Assembly: GCF_021729155.1 (NCBI RefSeq)
Contig: NZ_JAJQYA010000025.1
Span: forward strand, 1-64,000
Direction: 5' to 3'
DNA length: 64,000 nucleotides
Origin: Membranihabitans marinus
GTDB taxonomy: Bacteria > Bacteroidota > Bacteroidia > Chitinophagales > Saprospiraceae
How positions within the stretch are numbered: the first letter of the stretch is position 1; every line of letters starts with the position of its first letter. This document shows, in pieces, positions 28,958 to 39,052 of the stretch. Position numbers and translations under genes: made by a program. The notes below the pieces were generated by a model, which did not search any database, was not told where the DNA came from, and worked only from the letters and a program-made list of their open reading frames with translations.

Positions 28958-30019
28958 TTAATTTTTAAAAATAAAATTAACAATAAAAGTTCCAACTTCT
29001 GAACATTTTTTTGCAGAATCTGGATTTATATCCACTGTCGCATAATTATTTTGCAAACAATTGTCTATGGCTCTTTTTATTTCTTGAGCTTCATCGTATA
29101 ATCCCCAGTGTTCCAACATCATCGCAGCAGATAATATGGCCGCCATTGGATTGGCTATATCCTTTCCCTTGGCTTGAGGGTAGGATCCGTGAATGGGCTC
29201 AAACATAGAATGGCCATTACCCACTGATGCACTGGGCAATAATCCCAATGAACCACTAATGGTAGACGCTTCGTCTGAAATAATATCCCCAAACATATTC
29301 GATGTCAAGACTACATCGAATTGGGCAGGGTTTAAGATGACTTGCATAGCTGCATTGTCTACAAATAAATAATCCAATGTCACATCGGGATAGTCAGATG
29401 CCATCTTTTGAACTACCTTTCTCCACAACCTCGAAGATGCCAATACATTGGCTTTGTCTATTAGGGTCAATTTCTTTTTTCGATTTTGGGCTGCCTCAAA
29501 TGCCAATTTGGCAATGCGCTCAATCTCAAAATCGTGGTAGGACATCAAATCCGAAGCAGTACCGCTACCGTCGTCTTCTTTCTTTTCTCCAAAATATATA
29601 CCCCCAGTCAACTCTCGGTATATTATAAAATCGGCACCTTTAATTCGCTCTTCTCTCAATGGAGATAAATGCAATATCGAATCAAATGCCATGACGGGAC
29701 GCAAATTGGCAAATAATTGCAATTCCTTTCGCAGTTTTAACAATCCCTGTTCCGGTCTTACTTTGGCATCGGGATTGTTGTCGTATTTAGGATCTCCTAT
29801 CGCTCCGAAAAGTACGGCATCGGATTCTTTACAGGTCTTAAGAGTGGCCTCCGGTAGAGGATCTCCGTGAAGATCTATGGCCATGGCTCCCGTGTCGGCT
29901 TCATGATATATAAACTCATGATTATACTTCTTAGCAATCGCATCCAAGACCTTTCTCGCCTCTCGAATAACTTCAGGTCCTATTCCGTCTCCAGCCAGTA
30001 CGGCAATATTTTTTTTCAT
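28958..30019 (-). CDS. leuB: 3-isopropylmalate dehydrogenase
   Basis: NAD-dependent oxidative decarboxylation of 3-isopropylmalate to 2-oxoisocaproate, third step of leucine synthesis. The 353 residues show the family signatures: IAVLAGDGIGPEV at the start, RPEQGLLKLRKEL (about 88-100), YRELTGGIYFG (about 134-144), LIDKANVLASSRLWR and the metal-binding NMFGDIISDEAS (about 240-251), and GSAPQ-like GSYPQAKGKDIANP. It is the last gene of leuA-leuC-leuD-leuB, 22 bp after leuD. Confidence 0.97.
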   Translation of the reverse strand: MKKNIAVLAGDGIGPEVIREARKVLDAIAKKYNHEFIYHEADTGAMAIDLHGDPLPEATLKTCKESDAVLFGAIGDPKYDNNPDAKVRPEQGLLKLRKELQLFANLRPVMAFDSILHLSPLREERIKGADFIIYRELTGGIYFGEKKEDDGSGTASDLMSYHDFEIERIAKLAFEAAQNRKKKLTLIDKANVLASSRLWRKVVQKMASDYPDVTLDYLFVDNAAMQVILNPAQFDVVLTSNMFGDIISDEASTISGSLGLLPSASVGNGHSMFEPIHGSYPQAKGKDIANPMAAILSAAMMLEHWGLYDEAQEIKRAIDNCLQNNYATVDINPDSAKKCSEVGTFIVNFIFKN

Positions 30020-30041
30020 CGTTGTTTTTTTATTTCAGGGA

Positions 30042-30653
30042 TTATTTTCTGATGGTTTTATGAACATAACTTCGATTGCTCTCAAAGTCTTTGATCTTAT
30101 CTTCCAAACTCAATAAATAGTCGATATCGTCGTATCCGTTGAGAAGACACATTTTCTTATAATCGTCAATTTCAAATTTTTCTCGGTGTCCATCTGGCAG
30201 TAATTGCACGTATTGTTCCTCTAGGTTGACTTCTATCTCTGTATTGGGATCAGTACTTAATCGATCGAGAATTAAGTCTAAATATTCAGGACTTACCTGA
30301 AGGGGAAGCAATCCGTTGTTTAGGGCATTCCCTTTGAATATGTCGGCGAAATAACTGGATATTACCACTCGAAACCCATATCCAAACAAGGCCCAAGCTG
30401 CGTGTTCTCTACTTGAACCACAACCAAAGTTTTTTCCCGCTACCAAAATCGATCCACTGTATATTGGATTGTTTAGGATAAATGAGGAATTGGGTTTATC
30501 GTTTTTATCGTATCTCCAATCGTAAAATAAATTGTCGCCAAATCCTTTTTTGTCGATAGCTTTTAAAAATCGAGCCGGAATGATTTGATCTGTATCGATA
30601 TCCTCCATCGGCATGGGCACTGCCGTATCTTTTAATAACACTAATTTTTCCAT
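30042..30653 (-). CDS. leuD: 3-isopropylmalate dehydratase small subunit
   Basis: Swivel domain of the isopropylmalate isomerase that works with LeuC. The 203 residues include [14 protein letters not shown] (about 19-32) and the substrate-binding loop [17 protein letters not shown] (about 73-89). Lies 3 bp after leuC and 22 bp before leuB in the same operon. Confidence 0.97.
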   Translation of the reverse strand: MEKLVLLKDTAVPMPMEDIDTDQIIPARFLKAIDKKGFGDNLFYDWRYDKNDKPNSSFILNNPIYSGSILVAGKNFGCGSSREHAAWALFGYGFRVVISSYFADIFKGNALNNGLLPLQVSPEYLDLILDRLSTDPNTEIEVNLEEQYVQLLPDGHREKFEIDDYKKMCLLNGYDDIDYLLSLEDKIKDFESNRSYVHKTIRK

Positions 30654-30656
30654 ACT

Positions 30657-32045
30657 TTAGTTTTCTCTTGGGTCTACAATTTTACCGTGAATAGCTGCTG
30701 CTGCCGCTGTTAATGGGCTGGCTAAGATGGTTCTCGCCCCCGGGCCTTGTCGGCCTTCAAAGTTTCTGTTGGAAGTGGATACACAATATTCTCCCATTGG
30801 GATTTTATCCTCATTCATTCCCAAACACGCAGAACAACCTGCCTCTCTAAATTCAAATCCCGCTTCTGTAAATATTTTATCTAATCCCTCAGCTATGGCT
30901 TGCTTACTCACTTGTTGGGATCCCGGTACTATCATCGCTCGTACTCCTTCTTTAACTTTTTTACCCTGGACATACTTTGCCGCTATTCGCAAGTCTTCCA
31001 TTCGCGAATTGGTACAACTCCCTATAAATACATTCTGAATCGCTAAGCCCTGTATCGGTTGATCGGCTTGCAATCCCATATATTCCAAGGACTTGGAAAA
31101 AGACTCCTGTTTAGAGGAAGACAATCCACTAGGTATATTTTCGGTTACTTTTAACCCCATACCAGGATTTGTACCATAGGTTACCATGGGCTCAATGTCG
31201 GATGCTTGGAAGGTATACTCCAAATCGAATTCGGCGTCGCTATCCGTTTTCAATGTTTTCCAGTAGGCTAGGGCTTCAGTCCACTCCTGACCACTAGGGG
31301 CATAATCTCTTCCCTGGATATAGTCAAATGTTTTTTGGTCAGGGGCAATTAAACCGCCTCGAGCTCCCATCTCGATACTCATATTACATATGGTCATTCT
31401 AGCTTCCATAGATAATGATTCGATGGCCTCACCGGCATATTCTATAAAGTATCCCGTACCGCCACCAGCCGTCAGTTTGGCTAGGAGATACAGAATGATA
31501 TCTTTGGACAATACACCTTCAGACAATTGTCCTTCGATGTTAATGCGCATTTTTTTCGGTTTGCTAACCAATAGGGTTTGGGTGGCAAAAACTTGCTCTA
31601 CCTGACTGGTCCCAATTCCAAAAGCAATGGTTCCAAATGCCCCGTGAGTAGAGGTATGACTATCCCCACAAACTATGGTCATGCCGGGTTGAGTAATTCC
31701 TAATTCTGGTCCGATAACGTGGACTATCCCTTGGTTTTCATGACCCAATCCAAAAAGATTGACATCGAATTCAGCACAATTCTTTGTCAGGGTCTCTACT
31801 TGAATTCTACTCAACGGCTCTTCGATCGGTAGATGTTGATTGATGGTCGGTACGTTGTGATCGGCCGTCGCTACGGTTTGATCTTTTCTAAACAAACCAA
31901 TTCCGCGGTCTCTAAGACCTGCAAATGCCTGTGGACTCGTCACTTCATGAATAAAATGACGGTCTATATACAATACTTCTTGTGATGCGTTTACCGCGTG
32001 AACCACGTGTGCATCCCAAATCTTGTCAAATAGTGTTTTTCCCAT
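30657..32045 (-). CDS. leuC: 3-isopropylmalate dehydratase large subunit
   Basis: Catalytic subunit with a [4Fe-4S] cluster. The 462 residues contain [18 protein letters not shown] (first cluster Cys), [13 protein letters not shown] (second) and [15 protein letters not shown] (third cluster Cys region), as in functional enzymes. Length is normal. It follows leuA by 2 bp. Confidence 0.97.
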   Translation of the reverse strand: MGKTLFDKIWDAHVVHAVNASQEVLYIDRHFIHEVTSPQAFAGLRDRGIGLFRKDQTVATADHNVPTINQHLPIEEPLSRIQVETLTKNCAEFDVNLFGLGHENQGIVHVIGPELGITQPGMTIVCGDSHTSTHGAFGTIAFGIGTSQVEQVFATQTLLVSKPKKMRINIEGQLSEGVLSKDIILYLLAKLTAGGGTGYFIEYAGEAIESLSMEARMTICNMSIEMGARGGLIAPDQKTFDYIQGRDYAPSGQEWTEALAYWKTLKTDSDAEFDLEYTFQASDIEPMVTYGTNPGMGLKVTENIPSGLSSSKQESFSKSLEYMGLQADQPIQGLAIQNVFIGSCTNSRMEDLRIAAKYVQGKKVKEGVRAMIVPGSQQVSKQAIAEGLDKIFTEAGFEFREAGCSACLGMNEDKIPMGEYCVSTSNRNFEGRQGPGARTILASPLTAAAAAIHGKIVDPREN

Positions 32046-32047
32046 AA

Positions 32048-33217
32048 TTATTTTGCGTAATCTGCGTAAATACTGTCTTTATTTTCAGCAAGAAACATAA
32101 GTTCAGTCTCTCCTATCTCTTTCTTAACGTCTGCAAGCTCTAAAAATTTGGCATAAAGTGCATCTAATTCCAATTTGGTCACTTCACAGCCCAATTCTTT
32201 CAATCGATAGGCTAGTGCAGCTCGACCACTTCGAGCAGTTAAAACGATGGAAGATTTGTCTACGCCAACTTCAGCTGGATCAATGATTTCATAGGTCGAT
32301 CGTTCCTTAATTACTCCGTCTTGGTGAATACCAGATGAGTGAGCAAAAGCGTTGGATCCTACGATAGCCTTATTGGGTTGAATGATCATACCCATTTCAT
32401 GAGATACCATTTGACTGGTAGTATGCAACAATTGGGTTCGAATATTGGTCTCAAATCCCAATTCTGGATGTTGTTTCAACGTCATTACACATTCTTCGAG
32501 AGAAGTATTCCCCGCTCTTTCTCCAATGCCGTTGATGGTACACTCTATTTGTCGAGCTCCATTGATAACACCAAATATACTGTTGGCAGTAGCCAGACCT
32601 AAATCGTTGTGACAGTGTGTGGAAATAACTACGTGTTCCAGTCCTGTTAGATTGGCAGCCAAATAGGCTATTTTTTCACCGTATTCTTGGGGAAGACAAT
32701 ACCCAGTAGTATCTGGAATATTGAGGACGGTAGCACCTGCATCGATGGCTACTTGACAAGCCCGAGCTAAAAATTCATTTCTCGTTCTTCCGGCATCTTC
32801 CGCATAAAACTCAATGTCTTCAACAAATTTTTTAGCATAGGAAATGGATTGTTTGATCCGTTCTAGAATTTTATCCTCAGTACTTTTAAATTTATATTTG
32901 ATGTGGTTTTCAGAAGTTCCGATACCAGTGTGTATTCTTGGTCGAACGGCTTCTTTTAGCGCTTCAGCGGCCACTTCAATATCTTTTTCTACAGCGCGCG
33001 ACAACCCGCAAACCGTACTGTCTTTTATAGTTCTGGCTATGGCTCGAACCGATTCAAAATCCCCTGGTGAGGAAATAGGGAATCCCGCCTCGATGATATC
33101 GACGCCCAATGACTCCAGTTGTTTAGCCAATACTATTTTTTGATCTTGGTTCAATTTACAGCCAGGCACTTGCTCTCCGTCCCTTAATGTGGTATCGAAA
33201 ATATGTATTTTCGTCAT
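32048..33217 (-). CDS. leuA: 2-isopropylmalate synthase, short form
   Basis: Condenses acetyl-CoA with 2-oxoisovalerate, first step of leucine synthesis. The 389 residues cover the HMGL-like TIM barrel: [13 protein letters not shown] (7-19), the HxH metal motif [11 protein letters not shown] (about 199-209) and [14 protein letters not shown]. The C-terminal leucine-binding regulatory domain of the long form (about 510 residues) is absent, as in other short Bacteroidota proteins. The operon partner genes support leucine rather than homocitrate or citramalate synthesis. First gene of the operon; a divergent gap of 133 bp holds two TAAAGCCTTA boxes. Confidence 0.95.
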   Translation of the reverse strand: MTKIHIFDTTLRDGEQVPGCKLNQDQKIVLAKQLESLGVDIIEAGFPISSPGDFESVRAIARTIKDSTVCGLSRAVEKDIEVAAEALKEAVRPRIHTGIGTSENHIKYKFKSTEDKILERIKQSISYAKKFVEDIEFYAEDAGRTRNEFLARACQVAIDAGATVLNIPDTTGYCLPQEYGEKIAYLAANLTGLEHVVISTHCHNDLGLATANSIFGVINGARQIECTINGIGERAGNTSLEECVMTLKQHPELGFETNIRTQLLHTTSQMVSHEMGMIIQPNKAIVGSNAFAHSSGIHQDGVIKERSTYEIIDPAEVGVDKSSIVLTARSGRAALAYRLKELGCEVTKLELDALYAKFLELADVKKEIGETELMFLAENKDSIYADYAK

Positions 33218-33257
33218 ATTGATTTAACTTTTGTATATTTTACATTACTAAAATAGG

Positions 33258-33299
33258 TAAAGCCTTATATTTGTTCACACTAATTGAAATAAAGCCTTA
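33258..33299. promoter_or_regulatory. Two TAAAGCCTTA boxes in the leuA divergent gap
   Basis: The 10-bp sequence TAAAGCCTTA occurs at 33258-33267 and again at 33290-33299, 32 bp apart (about three helical turns), between leuA and the divergent helical-protein gene. It is nearly palindromic. This is the arrangement expected of a protein-binding operator pair; the binding protein is unknown. Confidence 0.45.
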
Positions 33300-33350
33300 C
33301 AAGAGATAAGTCAACAAAATTACACATAATAATCTGAATTTCAATTTTTA

Positions 33351-34913
33351 ATGAAATTTATTAATACAACACCCAGTTCCAAATCAGATGCATTGCTTCA
33401 ATTGATAAAGTCAATGTCTAAAGCCGAAAAACGCGCTTTTTCGATATATGTTCAGCGCGGAAGTAACTCGGCGGACAATACTTTTTATTACAATGTGTTT
33501 ATGGAAATCAATAAACGCAAACGTTTTGACGATGATCAATTGGTCAAGCAAATTCCCGGTTTGAAGAGAAGTCAATTGCCCAATATTCGAGCCAATTTAT
33601 ACAATCAAATTTTAAGCTGCCTTAGAAATTTGTATTCCAAAAAAGAAGTGTTTGGTCTGTTGGAAGGCTTTGATTTTGCCAGAATCCTCTACGACAAAGG
33701 CCTGTATATTCAGAGTCTAGATCAATTGCAAAAGGTGAAGCTCAGAGCCATTGATTTGCAAGAGTTTTTCATCATCAGCGATATCATTCAATTTGAAAAG
33801 TTTATTGAAAGTCAATACATTACTAGTAGTGTAGGGGATAGGGCTTCCAATCTGTCCATGGAGTCAGAACTCTATTTTCAAAAAACATATCATATCAATG
33901 TATTGTCGAATAAGGCCTTGCACCTCTACGATTGGTATTTGAAATACGGCTATATTAAGAATATTGAAGAAAAGGAATTGGTACAGAGGTTTTTTTATAG
34001 AGACTTTATCGACCTCGATGTCACTACAGCTTCCTTCTATGAGTTGATATTTTATCATCAATGCTATATGTGGTATTACTATATCATTCAGGATTTTCAA
34101 AATTATTACCGGCACTGTCTCAAATTCGTAGATGCGTTTGACTCATTCCCTCAAATGAAATCCATTAAATTGCCGATCTACATGAAGGCCATGCACAACC
34201 TTTGCAATGCCCTGTTTTTTTTGGATAGTTACGATCGGTACAACGCCAGGTTTAAAAAATTTGAAGAGATTAAACCGATGATAAAATCAGATAAGGCCAA
34301 TTTGGAAGGCTTGTATTATCTGTATTTTTATTTGCATAAAATAGATTTACACATCCTCGAAGGGACCTTTCAAAAATCTTGGCGCTGGTTGGACGATTTA
34401 ATCGAAATGGTCACATTAAATCCCTACAATTGGGATGTACATCGATTAATGGTGTTTTATTACAAGATCGCCTGTCTCTTCTTTGGCGGAGGGGACTACA
34501 ATCGCACTATTGATTTTCTAAATCTCATTATCAATCACAAATCATACGATGTAAGAGTAGATATTCAAAGCTATGCTCGTATCCTAAACTTAATTGCTCA
34601 TTACGAACTCGGAAATCAACGATTGTTGCAATATCAGGTTAAATCAGTATATCGATTCTTGGGTAAAATGGAAGAATTGCAGAAAGTACATCAGTTTATA
34701 TTTTCCTTCTTAAGAAAACTACCCACGATGAAGTTAATGGAAGTAAAAGACCACTTTAAGCAATTGAAAACCGACCTTCAAAATTTGGAAAATGACCCTA
34801 TTGAGAATCGATTTTTCTTGTATCTAGATATTATTTCTTGGTTGGAGAGTAAGATTCAGAATAGGAGTGTGGAATCTATTATTCACGAAAAATTTAATCA
34901 GAAAATTCACTGA
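33351..34913 (+). CDS. Large helical protein of unknown function
   Basis: The 520-residue product has no signal peptide or membrane helix and is rich in Leu, Phe, Tyr and Lys with the periodicity of stacked helices; TPR-like pairs are possible (ALFFLDSYDRYNARFKKFEEI, IACLFFGGGDYNRTIDFLNLI) but no textbook repeat is clear. The N-terminal KSDALLQLIKSMSKAEKRAFSIYVQR is the most basic and probably best conserved part. I do not recognise a characterised family. It is divergent from leuA, with a TATATTTG box about 80 bp upstream. Confidence 0.88.
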   Translation: MKFINTTPSSKSDALLQLIKSMSKAEKRAFSIYVQRGSNSADNTFYYNVFMEINKRKRFDDDQLVKQIPGLKRSQLPNIRANLYNQILSCLRNLYSKKEVFGLLEGFDFARILYDKGLYIQSLDQLQKVKLRAIDLQEFFIISDIIQFEKFIESQYITSSVGDRASNLSMESELYFQKTYHINVLSNKALHLYDWYLKYGYIKNIEEKELVQRFFYRDFIDLDVTTASFYELIFYHQCYMWYYYIIQDFQNYYRHCLKFVDAFDSFPQMKSIKLPIYMKAMHNLCNALFFLDSYDRYNARFKKFEEIKPMIKSDKANLEGLYYLYFYLHKIDLHILEGTFQKSWRWLDDLIEMVTLNPYNWDVHRLMVFYYKIACLFFGGGDYNRTIDFLNLIINHKSYDVRVDIQSYARILNLIAHYELGNQRLLQYQVKSVYRFLGKMEELQKVHQFIFSFLRKLPTMKLMEVKDHFKQLKTDLQNLENDPIENRFFLYLDIISWLESKIQNRSVESIIHEKFNQKIH

Positions 34914-35032
34914 TATTTTTCTCGCTCAAGATGGAAGACATGAATTTTATCAAATACTCTAGGTATGTTGTCGATTGGTTTTATAAATATAGAACCATAT
35001 CCTTTTTTACATGTATTGATTTGGAATAGACC

Positions 35033-35251
35033 TTATTTTTCTGGCGTTGATGTTTGGGCTATATATACAATGACGATTCCCATAATGGCCATAAACAACT
35101 TTACTCCGAAGGCGATATACCCACCCCAATTTTCAATAAAGCTCAAAAATGAAAATCTAACTCCTATTAATGATAGAAAAATAGACATCATTCCCAATAA
35201 AAACAGGATGAAACCTGCAAGGGTAAGTAAATCTGACTTGTTGATTTTCAA
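35033..35251 (-). CDS. Small two-helix membrane protein
   Basis: The 72 residues form two membrane helices (about 7-29 and 45-65) with a short connecting loop IGVRFSFLSFIENWGG and a polar tail. It starts 8 bp after the stop of the haem peroxidase gene on the same strand, so it is probably co-transcribed with it. Function unknown. Confidence 0.75.
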   Translation of the reverse strand: MKINKSDLLTLAGFILFLLGMMSIFLSLIGVRFSFLSFIENWGGYIAFGVKLFMAIMGIVIVYIAQTSTPEK

Positions 35252-35259
35252 TATATCGC

Positions 35260-37167
35260 TTAGTTGGTTTTTATAAATTTAATCAATCCCGTTCGGCTTT
35301 GATCGCTGATTGAAACAAAATACATGCCAGCGGAAAGTGAAGGATTTACAGTGCACTTAACGATGTTCATACCTTGTTCTACTTCTACGATTTGATCGCT
35401 AATGACCTTGCCATAAGTATCGATAATCTTAAGATTGACTGGGCCATTTATTCTTGAAAATAGAGATATGTCCATTTCATTCACCACTGGATTGGGAAAG
35501 ACCATACCGGACAAATGTGTATCGATGATTTCTCCTTTAAAACATCGGGGTTCGCTTTTAAACACATTCTCCTGAATAAATGAAATATTGGTGTTATTGG
35601 TCAAGATGTCGACCATTTTTGTATTTCTAATCAAATTCTTTTCAGTTTCTGACAGGGTTTCATCATTCTCAAAGTAATATCGATCGCCATTTCGTATTCT
35701 AGAAAATTGATCTCGAATTAATATGTTTAGGGTTTCACCGAGCATCGACTTGGGAAAGTGATCCTCAGCAATTATACCTACCCATGGATCAATATTGTAG
35801 ATGTTGCTGTAGAGTTCTTTTAACTTATTTTGGATAGTGATATTGGAGGTGATTTCAGAAAAACTTTCGATAGGAGCTAATCCCAATTCCATTCTCATGG
35901 TATTGTAGTCGGGTAAACCTCTTTCTCGAGCCCTCATAATATCCATGGCAATCCAGTCGGTTTTAATTTCAATGTTGTCCGATCTGAGTTCAAAATTGCG
36001 AATTCCATCCACTACTTCATAATCCATATTCAGTTGTCGTTCACTGGCCAAGCCTTTCATCAAAGGATCGATATCAATCTGCAACAAAGACAGGGGATCG
36101 TGAAGTAAATCATTGAAGGCAATACTGCCAAATCGATCGGTCTCGCATCTGTCGTCCATTAAGGATATCCTTTCGTTTTGGAGGGTATTCCATATTTTAA
36201 AACCAGCGGCACAAAATTCATTTGAAACATCGGGGTCAATGTTGGGATTATAGCCTTGGTATTCTTCCAAATAAATACCAATAGATGGCAACCATTCATT
36301 GTATGTGATATTCTGAATCATACCAGAAACCAAACTCCTAGCTTTTTGATAAATCTGTTCGTCAGTTAGACCTGGACTTTCTAAGGCGATTACATCGCAT
36401 AATCTATTGTGTTCTCGCAAAAACAAAGTGACCATGGAGGCTATCACTAAATTTTGATTGATTCTAGGATCGCCAGAAACAAAGTATCGATAGAGGCCTG
36501 GATCCATCAATTCCATAGCTGGTGCTTGGGCATCGGTTATTCCATTGAGGTTTCCAGAAATGGTATTAAAAGGCAAGAAATTACCTTCAGATACTTTTAA
36601 TTTACCCCCTTCCAAACTTCTTAAATACAGGGCTGTTTTTTCGTCGGTTCCGTACAAGACTGAGGCATCTATCCACGCTGTGCTATAGTTGGTCACATTT
36701 CTAGGATTGTCGATGTCAGTGCCCGATCCAGCTCTTGTTTCGAATCTATCAATAACAATTTCCTCTCGACCCGTACAATTGGGATCGAAGAAAGGATCGC
36801 ATTGAGGAATCTTAATCTTTATTTGATCAGAGGTTGAAGATTTAAAATGAGTGATTTCGTGTTCCAAAAATTTGCCAAAAGCCCACACGAGATTACTTAA
36901 ATTATGTACATCTGGTGTATTGTCAACAGCAGCAAACATTTCATTGGAAATGATTCTCGCATTGGGTCGATTGATGCCGCCAGGACTGTTGATGCCGTCG
37001 CTGTACTGCAAACTGGTCAACACTTTGACCGCATGTAAACTAGCCCCATATTCTGGAAAGTCAATATTGTTCCCACTACCGTCGTAGGATCGGTAGGTTT
37101 GGGCAAATATTGAACTTGTGGCTAATAAAGCAAATAGTATAATAAGTCGGGTTCTTGGAATGTTCAT
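35260..37167 (-). CDS. Exported animal-type haem peroxidase with T9SS tail
   Basis: The 635 residues start with a signal peptide (to IFA-Q) and then resemble the peroxidase-cyclooxygenase superfamily: the distal region FGKFLEHEITHF (about 94-105, where the usual DHD is HE), the RSASGTDIDNPRNVTNYSTAWIDASVLYG-like stretch, and the proximal haem-ligand motif LFLREHNRLCD (about 247-257). The last 80 residues (VFPNPVVNEMD...LSAGMYFVSI) form a T9SS sorting domain, so the enzyme should be secreted or surface-bound. Family knowledge: such enzymes oxidise halides or phenols with H2O2; the actual substrate is unknown. Followed by the small membrane protein gene. Confidence 0.92.
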   Translation of the reverse strand: MNIPRTRLIILFALLATSSIFAQTYRSYDGSGNNIDFPEYGASLHAVKVLTSLQYSDGINSPGGINRPNARIISNEMFAAVDNTPDVHNLSNLVWAFGKFLEHEITHFKSSTSDQIKIKIPQCDPFFDPNCTGREEIVIDRFETRAGSGTDIDNPRNVTNYSTAWIDASVLYGTDEKTALYLRSLEGGKLKVSEGNFLPFNTISGNLNGITDAQAPAMELMDPGLYRYFVSGDPRINQNLVIASMVTLFLREHNRLCDVIALESPGLTDEQIYQKARSLVSGMIQNITYNEWLPSIGIYLEEYQGYNPNIDPDVSNEFCAAGFKIWNTLQNERISLMDDRCETDRFGSIAFNDLLHDPLSLLQIDIDPLMKGLASERQLNMDYEVVDGIRNFELRSDNIEIKTDWIAMDIMRARERGLPDYNTMRMELGLAPIESFSEITSNITIQNKLKELYSNIYNIDPWVGIIAEDHFPKSMLGETLNILIRDQFSRIRNGDRYYFENDETLSETEKNLIRNTKMVDILTNNTNISFIQENVFKSEPRCFKGEIIDTHLSGMVFPNPVVNEMDISLFSRINGPVNLKIIDTYGKVISDQIVEVEQGMNIVKCTVNPSLSAGMYFVSISDQSRTGLIKFIKTN

Positions 37168-37274
37168 TGGTCTACAACTTTATTCTCGCTTTATCTCATC
37201 AGCTAAATTAAGAATATTTTTCAATAATTCTGTAAAAAGGACGTTGGGAATCCATAAATCGCTTGTTTTTTTAC

Positions 37275-38669
37275 TTAAAGATGGATTACTTCATCGTAAG
37301 CAGCCGCTGTAGCTTCCATCACAGCCTCACTCATAGTCGGATGTGGATGGATGGATTTTATAATTTCGTGACCGGTAGTTTCCAATTTTCTGGCGACAAC
37401 CGCTTCTGCGATGATTTCCGTTACATTGGCACCTATCATATGACATCCTAACCATTCTCCGTATTTGGCATCGAAGATTACTTTGACAAATCCTTCTGGT
37501 GATCCAGCAGCTTTAGCCTTTCCAGACGCTCCAAATGGGAATTTGCCAACCTTGATGTCATACCCTGCTTCTTTAGCTTGACTTTCAGTCAATCCTACAG
37601 AAGCTACCTCAGGTGCACAATAGGTACAAGATGGTATGTTGTTGTAATTAATGGGGATAGGGGATTGACCGGCTATCTTTTCAACACATAAGATTCCTTC
37701 TGCGCTCGCTACATGGGCCAATGCTGGTCCTGGGATAACATCGCCAATAGCATATATACCGTCTACATTGGTTCGGTAAAATTCATCTACCACTATCATG
37801 TTTCTATCAGTCTTAATGCCCAATCCTTCTAGTCCAATGTTTTCTGTATTGGGAGCAATTCCAATGGCACTCAATACCACATCGCAATCCAATGTCTCTT
37901 TTTTACCTTTTTTGACATCTTCTATCTCAACCAATAGAGATTTACCGTCTCTTCTAACCGCATTTACTTTGGTTGAAGATTTTACAGTAATTCCTGATTT
38001 CTTAAAGACTTTGTTCAATTCTTTGGAAACCTCGGCATCCTCTCTCGGAAGAAGACCTTGATCTAAAAACTCCACAACGGTTACTTCTGTCCCTATGGAA
38101 TTGTAAAAATATGCAAATTCTACTCCGATGGCACCTGCACCCATTACTACCATTTTCTTGGGTTGCGATTTTAAGTTCATTGCTTCTCGGTAACCTATGA
38201 CGTCTTTGTGATCGATGGGGATATTGGGCAATTCTTTGCTTCGCCCACCGGTGGCTATGATTATATTTTTGGCTTGGTAGGATTTTTTCTGTCCGTCTTT
38301 TTCGACTTCTACCGTTTTACCCGGTTTTAGAAAACCATTGCCTTGCAATATATCAATCTTATTCTTTTTAAATAAAAACGATATCCCCTTACTCATACCG
38401 TTGGCTACATCTCGACTTCTGCTTATAATTTTGTCGAAATCCGGTTGAGAACCTTCTACACTGATACCATAATCCTCTGCATGTTGAAGATAGTTAAATA
38501 CTTGGGCACTCTTCAGCAATGCTTTTGTAGGAATGCAACCCCAGTTTAAGCATATTCCTCCCAATGCATCTCTTTCCACTACGGCTACATTCATTCCCAA
38601 TTGAGCAGCACGAATTGCCGCTACGTAACCGCCGGGTCCACTTCCTAAAACAATCAGATCGTAGGTCAT
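37275..38669 (-). CDS. lpdA: Dihydrolipoyl dehydrogenase (E3)
   Basis: FAD flavoenzyme that reoxidises lipoamide in 2-oxoacid dehydrogenase complexes. I start at MTYDLIVLGSGPGGYVAA (38669) since the 36 upstream codons of the open frame do not fit the family. The resulting 464 residues contain the FAD loop GSGPGG, the redox disulfide in GGICLNWGCIPTKALL (about 36-51), the NAD loop GAGAIGVEFA, and the C-terminal active-site HPHPTMSEAVMEA (His-Glu pair near the end). Not in an operon with E1/E2 genes here. A TATATTTG box lies at 38704-38711. Confidence 0.97.
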   Translation of the reverse strand: MTYDLIVLGSGPGGYVAAIRAAQLGMNVAVVERDALGGICLNWGCIPTKALLKSAQVFNYLQHAEDYGISVEGSQPDFDKIISRSRDVANGMSKGISFLFKKNKIDILQGNGFLKPGKTVEVEKDGQKKSYQAKNIIIATGGRSKELPNIPIDHKDVIGYREAMNLKSQPKKMVVMGAGAIGVEFAYFYNSIGTEVTVVEFLDQGLLPREDAEVSKELNKVFKKSGITVKSSTKVNAVRRDGKSLLVEIEDVKKGKKETLDCDVVLSAIGIAPNTENIGLEGLGIKTDRNMIVVDEFYRTNVDGIYAIGDVIPGPALAHVASAEGILCVEKIAGQSPIPINYNNIPSCTYCAPEVASVGLTESQAKEAGYDIKVGKFPFGASGKAKAAGSPEGFVKVIFDAKYGEWLGCHMIGANVTEIIAEAVVARKLETTGHEIIKSIHPHPTMSEAVMEATAAAYDEVIHL

Positions 38670-39052
38670 ATATTTGTGATTTTTCGTATTTACATAATTC
38701 TGGCAAATATATACTTTTACTAGTATGAATAGAAATTTTAGCACAGTATTAATGCAATTTTTTACTGAATAGCACAAGTATATATATTGATTTTATCATA
38801 TATGAATTGATGATAAACTGTTTTTATTTTTGCCACAATATATTACCCTGGCATTAAATTTTACACTGTCTTGTATTTATCTCGTCAATATTTTAAGGAT
38901 GGATTCTTTCATTTACTTTCGTCAATTTTTCTTTTGGGATTATTTTTTTATCTGAATTAATTATTTGTTATTCCCTGTCTTTGTTTAAAAATATAGAATG
39001 GTATTTTTTATTATATTGCGTCGCAGTGAGTTTAACCTAATCTCTGATTTTT
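38670..39052. other. Divergent lpd/coaD intergenic region
   Basis: 383 bp of AT-rich DNA with the lpd -7 box and an imperfect dyad TATCAT/ATGATA near 38796-38817. No gene is seen. Confidence 0.5.
38704..38711 (-). promoter_or_regulatory. Candidate -7 box of lpd (TATATTTG)
   Basis: TATATTTG on the minus strand, 35 bp before the chosen lpd ATG, fits TAnnTTTG. Its position inside the longer open frame supports the shorter start of lpd. Confidence 0.4.

Noticed and set aside
33270-33330. Leucine leader peptide and attenuator before leuA
   Set aside because: A 15-codon minus-strand frame with three scattered Leu codons exists, but the Leu codons are not in a run and no terminator/antiterminator pair follows.
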